Below are positions 35,301-44,107 of a DNA stretch of 64,000 bases, in pieces. The translations under genes were made by a program, and so were the position numbers. Location: positions 1,922,001 through 1,986,000 of the forward strand of contig OY763490.2 of NCBI GenBank assembly GCA_963667505.2, given 5' to 3'. The notes beneath the pieces are model-generated. The model did not search any database and was not told where the DNA came from. It saw only the letters and a program-made list of their open reading frames with translations. This DNA comes from Aldehydirespirator sp963667505 (GTDB taxonomy: Bacteria; Actinomycetota; Acidimicrobiia; Acidimicrobiales; Aldehydirespiratoraceae). How positions within the stretch are numbered: position 1 is the stretch's first letter; each line of letters begins with the position of its first letter.

Positions 35301-38300
35301 AGGGGCATTGGTGTCGGCGTCGTCAGCGATGCCGCTCGTCTGGGTGTCCCAGTACAGGTAGGAGGCCGTGCCCGCCTGATTGCCCACCGATGCCCCGCGG
35401 TTGGTGGTGGACGGGGTGCCCGTCACGGTGACCGTGCCGCCGGACCAGCCGACGGTGACGGTGTTGCCGCTCCGGTTGTCGCCTACCAGCCCGCCGGCGT
35501 TCACGGTGCCTCCGGCCGTGGCCGAGACGGCGCCGGTGGAGTAAGTCGCCCGGACGGTTGCACCGCCCTGCATGCGACCCACCAGGCCGCCCGCGTCGGC
35601 GTCGCTGGCCGAGTTGGTGCTGCCGGTTGCTGTTACGTCGCCGGTGGCGTAGCTGGCCTCGATGGTTCCGAGGAAGTTCCAGGCGACCAGCCCGCCGGCG
35701 ATGGCGTCGTTGTTGCCCTCGGCCGTCGCCGTTACGGTGACGCTGGAGTAGCTCTTGCGTACTGTTGACAATGGATTGTTGCCGACAAAACCGCCGACGT
35801 AGACGATGTTGGCGCCGCTGGCCTTGTGGGTGGCGGATATGGAGCCGCTGACGTAGGAGTCGGTGATTGTTGCGCCGTTAGCCAGGTTGCCGACCATACC
35901 CCCGACGGAGAACGCGTTGTTGCCCGTGGAGGTGGCCGTTATATCTATCTCAGTCAGGTACAGGTTTCGAATCTCCGTAACCGCGGTATGGTTCATCAGG
36001 CCGATAAAGCCAACGTTGGGCGAGCCGGAGGTGTAGTCCCGTTTGATATAGAGGTTCTTGACTACGTGCTGGTTGCCCTCCAAGATAGCATTGTAGTTGA
36101 AGGGGAGCCAGCCTTCGCCGCTGTTGTAGTACGTATCATCGGTGCGATCTCCCTTGGTACCGGTGTCGAAGTCCAGGTCGGTGGTCAACTCGTAGCCGTC
36201 ACACAAGGACGGGCAGCCCATACCGCCGTCGTAGTTGGGAAAGGCCGACATATAATCTGAAGTAACCCTGCTGCCGACGCCGTCCGTGTCTTGACGTATG
36301 GCGTTCAGTTGGGCGAGGTTGGAGATCTCGATGAGGTCGTCGTTGTCGGTGTCGTAGTCGATCTTGCCGGGCGCGGCAGTGTCCTCATCGGAGGCAACGC
36401 TGTCCTCGTAGCCGGACTTGTAGGCGATGACCCGCACCGTGTAGATGGTGTTGGCGGTCAGCCCGGTGATGGTGCTCGTGGTCGTCGAGCCGCCGGTGAC
36501 CGTGTTGCGGCGGGCCGATGTGTCGTAGGTCTCCGCCCCGGACTTCCAGTCCACGTAATAGCCGTCCGGCGTCGTCTTGCCGGTGTCGGCCGCGGTTACC
36601 GCCTCCCAGGTGACGTCCAACTCCGTGGACGGGCTGGCCTTGCCGGTGACCGACATCCCGGTCGGCTTGCCGAACAGGTCGTCGTCGGTGATCGTCACCG
36701 TGGGCGCGGTCCCGCTGAGCGTCGCGCTCCGGTCGGCGGTGGGCGTCATCACCTGGGCCACGTCCGACGGCGCCGCCACGCCGCAGGTGCCCGTGCCGCA
36801 GTTGGTGTTGTTCACCGCGGTCAGCGTCACCGTGCCCGTGGTTTGCCCCGCCGTCACCGTGATCGTCGGCGTGGCGGGGGTGTAGGCCGAGTTGGACGGC
36901 AGCGTGATGGTGATGTCGTAGGTCTTGGACGCGTTCAGGGTGGCCGTGATGGTGCTGGTGGTGGCCCGGGTGGAGCCGCCCTCGGTGGACTCGTAGATCG
37001 TGGTGTTGTTCGCGGCCAGCGTGAATGTGGCGGGCTGCTGCTGGGCCGGGGTCTCCTTGGGCGTGTCGCCGGTGGACGGATACGCCAGCACCGGGAACTG
37101 GGCGTTCGTGCCGAAGTTCCACGGGTTGTCCGTGCCGGTGGTCAGGTCGTTGTCGTTGTCGGCGTTGTCGATGTCGAAGTTCCAGTTGGCGTAGATGGCG
37201 CTGCCGGTGCCGTAGGCCTCGGGTGCCTTCAGTTCCGTCTCCGTCTTGGTGGCCGTGCCCGTGGGATTCTGGGCGCCACTGGTGTTGGAAGTCGTCACCG
37301 TGCCGCTGCCGTAGACGTAGTTGATGGTGCCGGCGCTGTCGCCGACGGCGTTGCCGTAGCCGTTTCTTGAGTTGCGTGAGTTGTCGGCCCCTTTGTGGCT
37401 GACGGCGCCTATGGCGTAGCCGGCTCGCAGCGTTCCGCCGGAGGCGACGGTCCCGATCAGCCCGCCAGCCTTCGTGTAGCTGCCCGTCGCGTTGCTGTAG
37501 TTCTCCGAGGCGGTGACGCTGCCAGTGGCGTACACCGCGTAGACGGTGCCCGCGCTGCGCCCGACCAGCCCGCCCACATGCCGAGTGCTGTTGTCGTCGT
37601 GGTTGATGCCGCCAAGGCGATTCATGTCCACCTCGCCGGTGGCATAGGAGCCCCGGATCTGCGAGCCGCTCGCCGCGTCGCCCACCAGGCCGCCGATAGT
37701 GACGGTGACAAGGCCGAGGTTGGGCGTGGTGACGATCACGTCGGCGTGGGAATAGGAGGTGGTGATCACGCCGGCGAGCTCGTTCACCATGCCGCCCACA
37801 TGGTCGACGGAGAGGGCGGTGTTGCCGGTCGTCTGGCGCACCGTGCCGACCACGCCCACCTTGTTGACCGTGCCCTTGGCGTCCACCTTGTTGGCCAGGA
37901 TGCCGCCCGTCACGTCCGAGGAGCTGGTGTTCTTGACGACGACGTCCTTGACCTCCGCGGTGGTGCTGCCGCTGGCGGCGCCGATCGTCTGGAACAGCGG
38001 GCGGTGGTCCGAGTTGGTGATCGTGTAGCCGTCGCCGTCGAAGGTGGTGTTCCACACGCCGGGCACGAGGTAGTTGGAGCCGGCGTTGCTGGGGTCGGCG
38101 GTGATGGCCAGGTTGCCGGTGAGCTCGTAGCCGGTGCAGCCGCCGGTGCAGGTCGGGTTGCTGCCACCGAACGCGCTTTGGTAAGTGCTGGTGTTGGACT
38201 CGGGCGTGCCGTCGCCGTTGAGGTCCCACTGCATGGCGATGAACTTCGCCACCGTGTCCACGTCGATCAGCTGGGCCGAGGCGGCGGCGCGGGCGCCTTC

Positions 38301-38800
38301 CTGGGAGAGCGCGCCGGTCTGGGTGAGGTTGTAAACGTCGGCGTTCTCGCCCAGCCCGCCGAACACCTGCTGGGGCGGGGTGGTGCCGGTGCCCTCTGCG
38401 GCAGCGAACACCGAGCCGCCGTAGACGTTGTAGATCGCGTAGGGGCCGCCGTCGCCGTCGGGGTCGGTGTCGTTGTTGCCGTCGAAGTCGGCGTCGAAGC
38501 CGGTGATCGGCCGCCAGCCGTCGCCGTCGTTCCAGTAGGCGTCGCCCTCGTCGGCGAAGCCGTTGCCGTTGGTGTCGAAATCCAGGTCGGCCCGCAGCTC
38601 GTAGCCGGTGCAGCCGCTCTGGGGACAGCCCATCGCTTGCGCCGCGTTGGGGAACGCCGCCGCGTAGGCGCTCTCGTTGCCGGTTGACGCCGTGCCGTCG
38701 CCGTCGAGGTCGTAGCGCACCGCGTCGAGTTGGGCCAAGGTCGTGATCTCGATATGGCCGTCGCCGTCGGTGTCGTAATCGACGCCGGGATCGTGCGGGC
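28385..38800 (-). repeat. Six superunits of about 2 kb in giant gene B
   Basis: The Asp-rich DYDxDxDGLIE segment recurs near 38790, 36366, 34440, 32500, 30457 and 28473. The spacings are about 2.42, 1.93, 1.94, 2.04 and 1.98 kb. Within each period the order is constant: Asp-rich, GLUG, SYWDT/NWN linker, Calx-beta-like, FN3. The array therefore grew by duplication of the whole ~650-residue unit. Units at about 30 and 32 kb are especially alike, including the NSSGGPNAGDTYWNSGQGW stretch. Confidence 0.8.
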
Positions 38801-39608
38801 CAACCGGCGCAGAGTTCACCCAGCCACTTCCGCCGCCCTCGTTTCGGGCCCGCACCGCGACGATGTAGGTAGCGCTGTTGTCCACCCCAGTGACCGTGAT
38901 GCTGGCCGTCGGGTGCTCGAACGCGGCCAAACTCCAACTCACCGCCCCGTCAGAGCTGTAGGTGACGTGATAGCTGGTAGCGCCCTCGACCGCAGGCCAA
39001 GACGCCGTCAACGTCCCATCGCCCCGCATCACCGACACCTCCCCAGGAGCCCCCGGCGGCGGTGGCGGCGGCTGGGTCGTAGTCGGCGGTGGCGTGGGCG
39101 TGTAGGGGCCGGCCGGCGGGGAATTAACCCAGCCGCTGTCGCCCGCGGCGTTCCGGGCCCGCACCGCAACGATGTAGGTAGCGCTGTTGTCCACCCCGGT
39201 GACCGTGATGCTCGCCGTGGGGTGCTCGAACGCGGCCAAACTCCAGCTAACAGCCCCGTCAGAGCTGTAAGTGACGTGATAGCTGGTAGCGCCCTCGACC
39301 GCAGGCCAAGACGCCGTCAACGTCCCATCAGCCCGCGTCACCGACACCTCCCCAGGAGCCCCCGGCGGAGACGTCGCCACCGACTCGGACTGCGCCTCAG
39401 ACCCGGATCGCGACGGCACCTGCGCCGCAGCCTGCAACTCAACCCGGGCCTCAGCCTGCAACTCCGCCTGCGGCTGGGCCGACAACCCAGCCGCGGTCGC
39501 ACTCTCCGCCAACATCGGAAAGACCAACACGGCACACATCGCAATACGCGGGAGGCGGCGCCTCCGACGAAGCGCCAACCCCGAGGATCGGAACGCTCGC
39601 ATGAGCAT
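29331..39608 (-). CDS. Giant surface protein B, N-terminal segment (signal peptide, FN3 x2, five superunits)
   Basis: About 3,430 residues. The start ATG at 39608 lies exactly 6 nt after TAACGT, so the transcript is probably leaderless. A signal peptide (RRRRLPRIAMCAVLVFPML, cleavage near AESATAAG) is followed by a Gln/Ala/Ser-rich linker and two near-identical FN3 domains. Five superunits follow. Each has an Asp-rich segment (DYDxDNDGLIE ... LNAIRYDLDGDG) that resembles Ca-binding thrombospondin-3 or dockerin loops. GLUG repeats (AGGLVG ... ASYATGD) come next, then a SYWDT/TELQTPT/NWNxDxDG/PWDFGTxxQYP linker, a Calx-beta-like domain (TICE/TIYES ... TITDDD) and an FN3. Asp-rich starts fall near 38790, 36366, 34440, 32500 and 30457. 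A surface filament or adhesin stabilised by Ca is inferred. The frame is lost near 29330, where SSN of ...GGLAGISSN appears to lack one base. Confidence 0.9.
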
Positions 39609-39614
39609 TCAAAC

Positions 39615-39620
39615 ACGTTA
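39615..39620 (-). promoter_or_regulatory. -10 box for leaderless transcription of giant gene B
   Basis: TAACGT on the minus strand, then GTTTGA (6 nt), then ATG at 39608. The TANNNT-N6-ATG layout is that of actinobacterial leaderless promoters, and no ribosome binding site is present. A second ATG two codons downstream is possible. Confidence 0.5.
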
Positions 39621-39789
39621 CACCTAGCTGATGAAGCTATCCACACGTAATCCACAACCCCACCACCAGCATCAGCACGGCGCAACCCCACAGGCGCAAC
39701 AAGATCCCCATCACGCCCCCACCACCACCATCCCCCCACACAACCCAACCAACCGCCCCAGCGGCCCTCCATCACCTGTCACCCTGCCG

Positions 39790-39992
39790 AACTGGCAGCC
39801 CAGGATGCCCAAACCAGCCCCCACCACCGCCAAATCCCCGCAGACGCTCAGCCGCGGCTAGCCGGGCTTCCGAATTGGCAGCAAAATGCACGCCATCCAT
39901 GCAAAACGCTGCCAAATCCCCGACGCGACCGTCACCCCCGCCGAACTGGCAGCCCACAACGCCCAAACCAGCCCCGACCACCTGCCAAACTC
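39790..39992. repeat. Interspersed palindromic repeats, locus 1 (types A, B, A)
   Basis: Three ~48-bp elements in the gap before the GHKL gene. Type A lies at 39790-39837 and 39942-39992 (ACTGGCAGCCCAGGATGCC ... GCCAAATCC). Type B lies at 39872-39919 (AATTGGCAGCAAAATGCACG ... AACGCTGCCAAATC). Both types are bounded by TGGCAGC and its complement GCTGCCA, so each could fold as a long imperfect hairpin. The rest of the gap from 39621 to 40026 shows no gene. Confidence 0.8.
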
Positions 39993-40026
39993 CCCAACGC
40001 GACCGCCGCGATGACGCCGGCGGGTG

Positions 40027-40032
40027 TACTCT
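40027..40032 (+). promoter_or_regulatory. -10 box for the GHKL/PRTase-like operon
   Basis: TACTCT followed by GCGAGC and then GTG at 40039, the TANNNT-N6-start layout of leaderless transcripts. This supports GTG 40039 over the upstream in-frame GTG at 40024, which overlaps the -10 box itself. Confidence 0.5.
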
Positions 40033-40038
40033 GCGAGC

Positions 40039-41244
40039 GTGGCCCAAGGCACGCTGACGGAGGCGACCCACAGGGTGGCTGGGACCGCCGAGCGCGACGT
40101 GCAGGAACTGGTGCGATGCCTGCAACGCGCCCTGACCGACGGCGCTTCCTTGGGCCTAGACCTCAGCCCGCTCGACGAAGGAAATGCCTCGGCGCGCCGC
40201 CTCGGCCCATGGTGGGCATCCAGCGTCACCAACCTGCTCGCCGGCCACTTCTCCAACCTGCCCTTGAGGGTCGCCTTGCCCGCCGCGCGGGGCGTGCAGC
40301 TTCAACTGCTGCGGGGCGGCCTCTACCACGCGCTGGCGCAGCGGCCGGGGCAGGTCGACTACACCGCGAGCAATGGCTTCGCCGAGGAGGCCTTGAGATC
40401 CAGTGCAGGTGCCTGGTCTCCCAGGACGGGGCCCGTGCTGTTCGGGGAAGCCTCAGGAACCCCCGCCAGCGAGCGGTCCTACCTGTACGCGAACACCCAC
40501 GCGAGGGCCGAGTCCGGCTACTTCCGCCGGTACGAGGGCTCTGCCGCGTTCCCGTTCTTGGGCGAGATCATCCCGTGGCCTGTTGCGAGCGCCGGACGCG
40601 AGGCGCGCCGGATGTTCATCCTCTGGGCGTGCAAGGCGCTCGTGGAGGTGCTCGACAACTTCTCCACTCATGCGTTCAACCGCCTCGACGCCGGCTTCGA
40701 CGCGGACTGGCTCGGGCCGATGGTCGTCGACCGGGCGCGATCGTGCCTGCTCGTCGGCGTCACCACCGGAGGTGCCGACAGCTGCGACCGACTCCACTTC
40801 ATCGCGCTCGACAACGGGTTCGGCATTCCCAGAACGATGCGTTGGAGGCACCCGAGGCCGCTGAGGTCAGCAAGCTCGGCCGACATCGTGGAACGCGTTC
40901 TGCGAGAACGCTTGACCGACCGCGATATCGACGGGCACGCCGGAGGGGGCCTGTGGTGTCTTTCTGTTCTCGCCGGATTCGCTGGCGGGACAATCTGGGT
41001 CACCTCTGAAGACGACCTCAGCGACGGTCAGAGCGCAACTCGCGTTCAGGTGGACGTGCCCGCGATCACATCTGGCGATCAATCGCTGCGGATAGAGAGG
41101 CGCAGCACGCCGCTGCCATGGCGCGGTACGACGGTCCACGTACAGGTCCGCATTCCCCGTACAGAAGATGTTGATGAGCATCAGCTGAAAGAGTTCCGAG
41201 ACAGGCTCTACATATGTAGTTCCGCCGTTTCTCAGCCTGCCTAA
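40039..41244 (+). CDS. GHKL-type (histidine kinase-like) ATPase, first gene of a two-gene operon
   Basis: 401 residues. The C-terminal half has the ATP-lid fold motifs of GHKL ATPases: an N-box ALVEVLDNFSTHAF (about 200-213) with the E...N pair, a G1 box ALDNGFGIP (about 255-262), and a Gly-rich G2 box GHAGGGLW (about 299-306) followed by a GGTIWVTSE strand. The first 190 residues match no family I recognise. No phosphoacceptor-His domain, sensor, HTH or transmembrane segment is seen, so it is a cytoplasmic ATPase rather than a classical kinase. GTG 40039 is chosen because it follows a -10 box by 6 nt. The next gene starts 15 nt after its stop, giving a tight operon. The partnership with a phosphoribosyltransferase-like protein suggests a regulated or defence-type module, but function is not known. 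Confidence 0.75.
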   Translation: MAQGTLTEATHRVAGTAERDVQELVRCLQRALTDGASLGLDLSPLDEGNASARRLGPWWASSVTNLLAGHFSNLPLRVALPAARGVQLQLLRGGLYHALAQRPGQVDYTASNGFAEEALRSSAGAWSPRTGPVLFGEASGTPASERSYLYANTHARAESGYFRRYEGSAAFPFLGEIIPWPVASAGREARRMFILWACKALVEVLDNFSTHAFNRLDAGFDADWLGPMVVDRARSCLLVGVTTGGADSCDRLHFIALDNGFGIPRTMRWRHPRPLRSASSADIVERVLRERLTDRDIDGHAGGGLWCLSVLAGFAGGTIWVTSEDDLSDGQSATRVQVDVPAITSGDQSLRIERRSTPLPWRGTTVHVQVRIPRTEDVDEHQLKEFRDRLYICSSAVSQPA

Positions 41245-41259
41245 CCGCTCGGAGATTCG

Positions 41260-43713
41260 ATGACGGGCGGTTCGAACACCTGTAGCTATGTGCGCGTGGA
41301 GCCCTACCACGCCACTCCACGCACCGAGACCGTAAATGTCGTCGGCGGCCTCCTCTTCGTCGACGTCGCAGACCAGCATGTAGGCGGATGGGAAGGTGAG
41401 GTCGCCAGTCAACTCCGCTTCGTGGAGGAATCCGTCCTGAGCGGGCTGACCCATGTGCTCATCCGGTCCCCGGGCCCAGTCGACGATGGCGTCCAGGACC
41501 GGATCGGGATCGTCAGCGACCTCGTCGAGAGCCGATCCGGCCGCACTCCTCCCATCGGGGTGGTTCACTTCGTGCTCGGCGAGCAATCGACGCCGGTGCG
41601 CTGGTCGGTGCCGGTCGACGACGAACGGGGCCTGCTGGCGACCGCTCGCGCGGTGGAACTCGCGGCGCTGATGAGTGCGGGAGGGGCTCACTGGAGGCCG
41701 AGAACGTTCCACTACGAAGCTCCGTCTGGAGAGCACCGCGCCGACTTCATCCGAGTGGGTGACGCGATCCGGTCGCCGCGCGACGCTGCGGTGCTCGCGA
41801 ACTGGCTGTATCCGTACATTGACACTGGGACCGCCGTCCTTCTCGACACCAGCACGCTGCTTCCGATCGTGATGGCGCTCCAAGCCGCCGCGGCACAGGC
41901 CGGCATGACAGTCGGCCCGGTCGCCATTCGAGACGCTTACCCGCACTCCCGGCTGCAGGACGAGGAGCTCGTGGAACTGACCGTCGGAGCCAACGGCGCG
42001 CTGGCGCTGCTGTCGGTCTCCTCCACCGGGCAGACCGCGGACTCGTTGTCGCAATGCCTCGGTGAGCGCATCGGACGCGGCAGGAGCGGAGCCGAATGGA
42101 GGCTGGAGACGCTTGTTCACCGGACCCAGCCACGGGCCGCTCGTTGGCACGATGGTGCTGATACGCGCGGCGAACCGTGGCTGCACATACCCAGTGGGAA
42201 GTCCTTCGCAGCCGGTGAGGACTGTGAACTGTGCGATAGCGCCGACCGTAAACCCCATGTCCGAATCGATCCGGCGAGCTTCGCGAACACCTCGCTTCCT
42301 GAGCCGCCGGTCCTGGTGATGCCTGATCCACCGGCCAACGCTCGACAGATCGCCAATCTATTGAAGATGTACGACGACACCGACGGCATCGGCATTGACT
42401 GCGATCCGGCAGCTCGCACCAGGATGCGGCGCAGGGCTAGACGCTGGGGGGTCTGCTTCTACCCTCACCGTCTGCTCTCGCACCCTCGCCTGATCGAGGC
42501 CCTCGATGAGCAGCGGTCACTGGAGCGAGGCGACCACAACGACGGCCGAATCGACATGGACGGGTTGGCTGGCTTCGATGCAATCGCTGCCCTGGATGAG
42601 GACATCGACCACGACGGGTTCGACAAGTTCGTCAAATGGGCCGACAGGACTCTCAACGACAGCAGCCTCACGATGGACGCTGACATCCCGGTGGTTCGAT
42701 TCGTGTCAAGCCCGGCCGACGATGATCGCGAGTCTGTCGCGGCGCAACTGCAGGACGCTTCGCACATTCTTGTGATGGCCGTAGGGACCGTCACAGGCGG
42801 AACTCTCCAGGAGATCCTGATCCGTATTCACCGTGCGCTGGCTGACCGCCCCTCCGGAAGCTACGTCGTATCCGGCCTCGTGCTGCACGCTCGACCGTCG
42901 TCGTATGAAGAGTGGCGGTCGGTTCGTAGCTCCTTCAGCAACCGGCTGGTGGCGATGTGGATGACCTACCTACCGTCACGAGATCATCCCTTGGCTGAAG
43001 AACAGCGCCTGTTCAGGCAAACGCTCGACGACGACCTGCTGTCACAGGAGGCATCGAAGTATGCGCAAGCGCGTCGCCGATGGGTGCTCAACAGCGCACA
43101 GAGTGACTGGCCCGCCCGTCGCGGGACTTGGAACCCGGAGTCCGGCGCACCGAACCCTGCGGCCGTGTTGATGTGCGGAAATCCAGATCGCGACTCTGAG
43201 CACCTGCCCCGGCTGCTGCCGAACTCGCTCTTCGGTCACCGCATGTCGATGGTGGGAACACTCGTGGGGGTAGGAGCAGCGCTGCATCGTCGGCGCCTCG
43301 AAGAAGGAGTTCAGGGCGGGCCGCCGGGACTTCGGTTCGATCTGTCGAGAATTCCGGTCGTGTACTTCGAGGTGCCGATCATCTGCGCGGTGCTGCGATG
43401 GATCAGGCCCTTCGAAGCCTCCTGGGAACGACTGGGCCGAACGGTGGACGACGTGCTGTTGGAAATCTGGCACAGAGCAGCGTTCGAGGAACCGGGCAGC
43501 CGGGCGACGCTCCTTGCAGAGTTGGCGCTCGCGGCAGCCGCCGGAAAGATACCGCCCCACGCCAAGAACACGATCGCACAGTTCTTTGCTGACATTGCTG
43601 ACATTGAGGGTGCTCCAGAGACCGACACAGCTCCTCTTGAGACAGCGAAACAGCTACTTGAGGCGGCTTGGGGTTCACTGCCGAACCCAGCATCCGGGGG
43701 AGAGCAAGCCTGA
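41260..43713 (+). CDS. Large protein with two phosphoribosyltransferase-like loops and a CxxC pair
   Basis: 817 residues. ATG 41260 has a GGAG box 6 nt upstream. Two segments look like the PRPP-binding loop of type I phosphoribosyltransferases: LLSVSSTGQTADSL (about 249-262) and ILVMAVGTVTGGTLQEIL (about 500-517). Each is a hydrophobic strand, then TGxT, then a helix. The acidic pair that normally precedes TG is replaced in both, so catalysis is uncertain. Between them lies CELC (about 321-324), possibly half of a zinc site. No signal peptide or membrane segment is seen. It is the second gene of the operon with the GHKL ATPase. PRTase-like proteins occur in predicted bacterial conflict and stress modules; I do not recognise this exact pairing. 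Alternatives include a nucleotide-sensing or ligand-binding protein with no transferase activity. Confidence 0.6.
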   Translation: MTGGSNTCSYVRVEPYHATPRTETVNVVGGLLFVDVADQHVGGWEGEVASQLRFVEESVLSGLTHVLIRSPGPVDDGVQDRIGIVSDLVESRSGRTPPIGVVHFVLGEQSTPVRWSVPVDDERGLLATARAVELAALMSAGGAHWRPRTFHYEAPSGEHRADFIRVGDAIRSPRDAAVLANWLYPYIDTGTAVLLDTSTLLPIVMALQAAAAQAGMTVGPVAIRDAYPHSRLQDEELVELTVGANGALALLSVSSTGQTADSLSQCLGERIGRGRSGAEWRLETLVHRTQPRAARWHDGADTRGEPWLHIPSGKSFAAGEDCELCDSADRKPHVRIDPASFANTSLPEPPVLVMPDPPANARQIANLLKMYDDTDGIGIDCDPAARTRMRRRARRWGVCFYPHRLLSHPRLIEALDEQRSLERGDHNDGRIDMDGLAGFDAIAALDEDIDHDGFDKFVKWADRTLNDSSLTMDADIPVVRFVSSPADDDRESVAAQLQDASHILVMAVGTVTGGTLQEILIRIHRALADRPSGSYVVSGLVLHARPSSYEEWRSVRSSFSNRLVAMWMTYLPSRDHPLAEEQRLFRQTLDDDLLSQEASKYAQARRRWVLNSAQSDWPARRGTWNPESGAPNPAAVLMCGNPDRDSEHLPRLLPNSLFGHRMSMVGTLVGVGAALHRRRLEEGVQGGPPGLRFDLSRIPVVYFEVPIICAVLRWIRPFEASWERLGRTVDDVLLEIWHRAAFEEPGSRATLLAELALAAAAGKIPPHAKNTIAQFFADIADIEGAPETDTAPLETAKQLLEAAWGSLPNPASGGEQA

Positions 43714-43762
43714 ATTCGGCGCTGCTCGACTCCCTCACCCCGACCCTAGACGCGGAGAGCCG

Positions 43763-44017
43763 CTAACCCTCGCCCGCGAGCAACATTGCGGCACACGTTC
43801 CGGTCCCGTAGATGACCGAGTCGAGGTCGTCGTCGGGTTCGACATCCACGCTTCCCACCAAGCTGCCGAGGGGGTCGGCGAGTGTTTCGGTCTCAGCGGC
43901 GAGCGCAGCTCGAACTGCGTCTCGCATGAGCGCTGAGCGTGACATGCCGCGTCGGGCAGCCGCTACCGACAACGCTTCATCGATGTCTTCCTCCAGGTAA
44001 AGCTGTATACGCCGCAT
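43763..44017 (-). CDS. Orphan ribbon-helix-helix antitoxin (CopG/VapB-like)
   Basis: 84 residues from MRRIQLYLEEDIDEALSVAA. An N-terminal beta strand (RIQLYL) and two helices (EDIDEALSVAAARR, SRSALMRDAVRAALAAE) match the RHH_1 DNA-binding fold of VapB/CopG antitoxins. The C-terminal tail is acidic (VEPDDDLDSVIYG), like toxin-binding tails. In-frame ATGs lie at 44032, 44020 and 44017. A TAATGT box (44034-44029) overlaps the first, so one of the two later ATGs is preferred. No PIN-domain or other toxin follows: the stop is only about 50 nt from the end of the convergent PRTase-like gene. It may be a solitary remnant or a regulator. Confidence 0.7.
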   Translation of the reverse strand: MRRIQLYLEEDIDEALSVAAARRGMSRSALMRDAVRAALAAETETLADPLGSLVGSVDVEPDDDLDSVIYGTGTCAAMLLAGEG

Positions 44018-44107
44018 CATTAGCGTATACATTACCTCCCTACGCGAGCACCGGGCGCGCCTCGCTACCCCGGACCGGGCGAGGCTCCCCGTTCCAGCCG
44101 GGAGGGG

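Larger units (their letters stand above)
7744..39608 (-). other. Giant gene B, whole locus: about 10,600-residue SLH-anchored surface protein (four frame breaks)
   Basis: Taken together, four collinear open stretches on the minus strand read as one polypeptide: signal peptide, FN3 x2, six Asp-rich/GLUG/Calx-beta/FN3 superunits, a long FN3 and NWNT-repeat region, a collagen-like stalk and three SLH domains. Breaks lie near 29330 (one base missing), 27722 (frame change in a GC run), 17590 (frame change beside a CCCGGCCCCC run) and 17426 (extra C in GCCCTTC). At each break the protein continues without loss when the frame is switched, there is no start or ribosome binding site on the far side, and no domain is missing. 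A single gene of 31.9 kb is therefore the simplest reading; whether the organism makes one chain is unproven. The only anchor (SLH) is at the C-terminus and the only export signal at the N-terminus, so the pieces would need to be joined to work. Confidence 0.7.

Noticed and set aside
41265..41290. TTCGAA T-loop-like motif suggesting a tRNA
   Set aside because: No flanking T-stem or acceptor stem pairs; it lies within the start of the PRTase-like gene.
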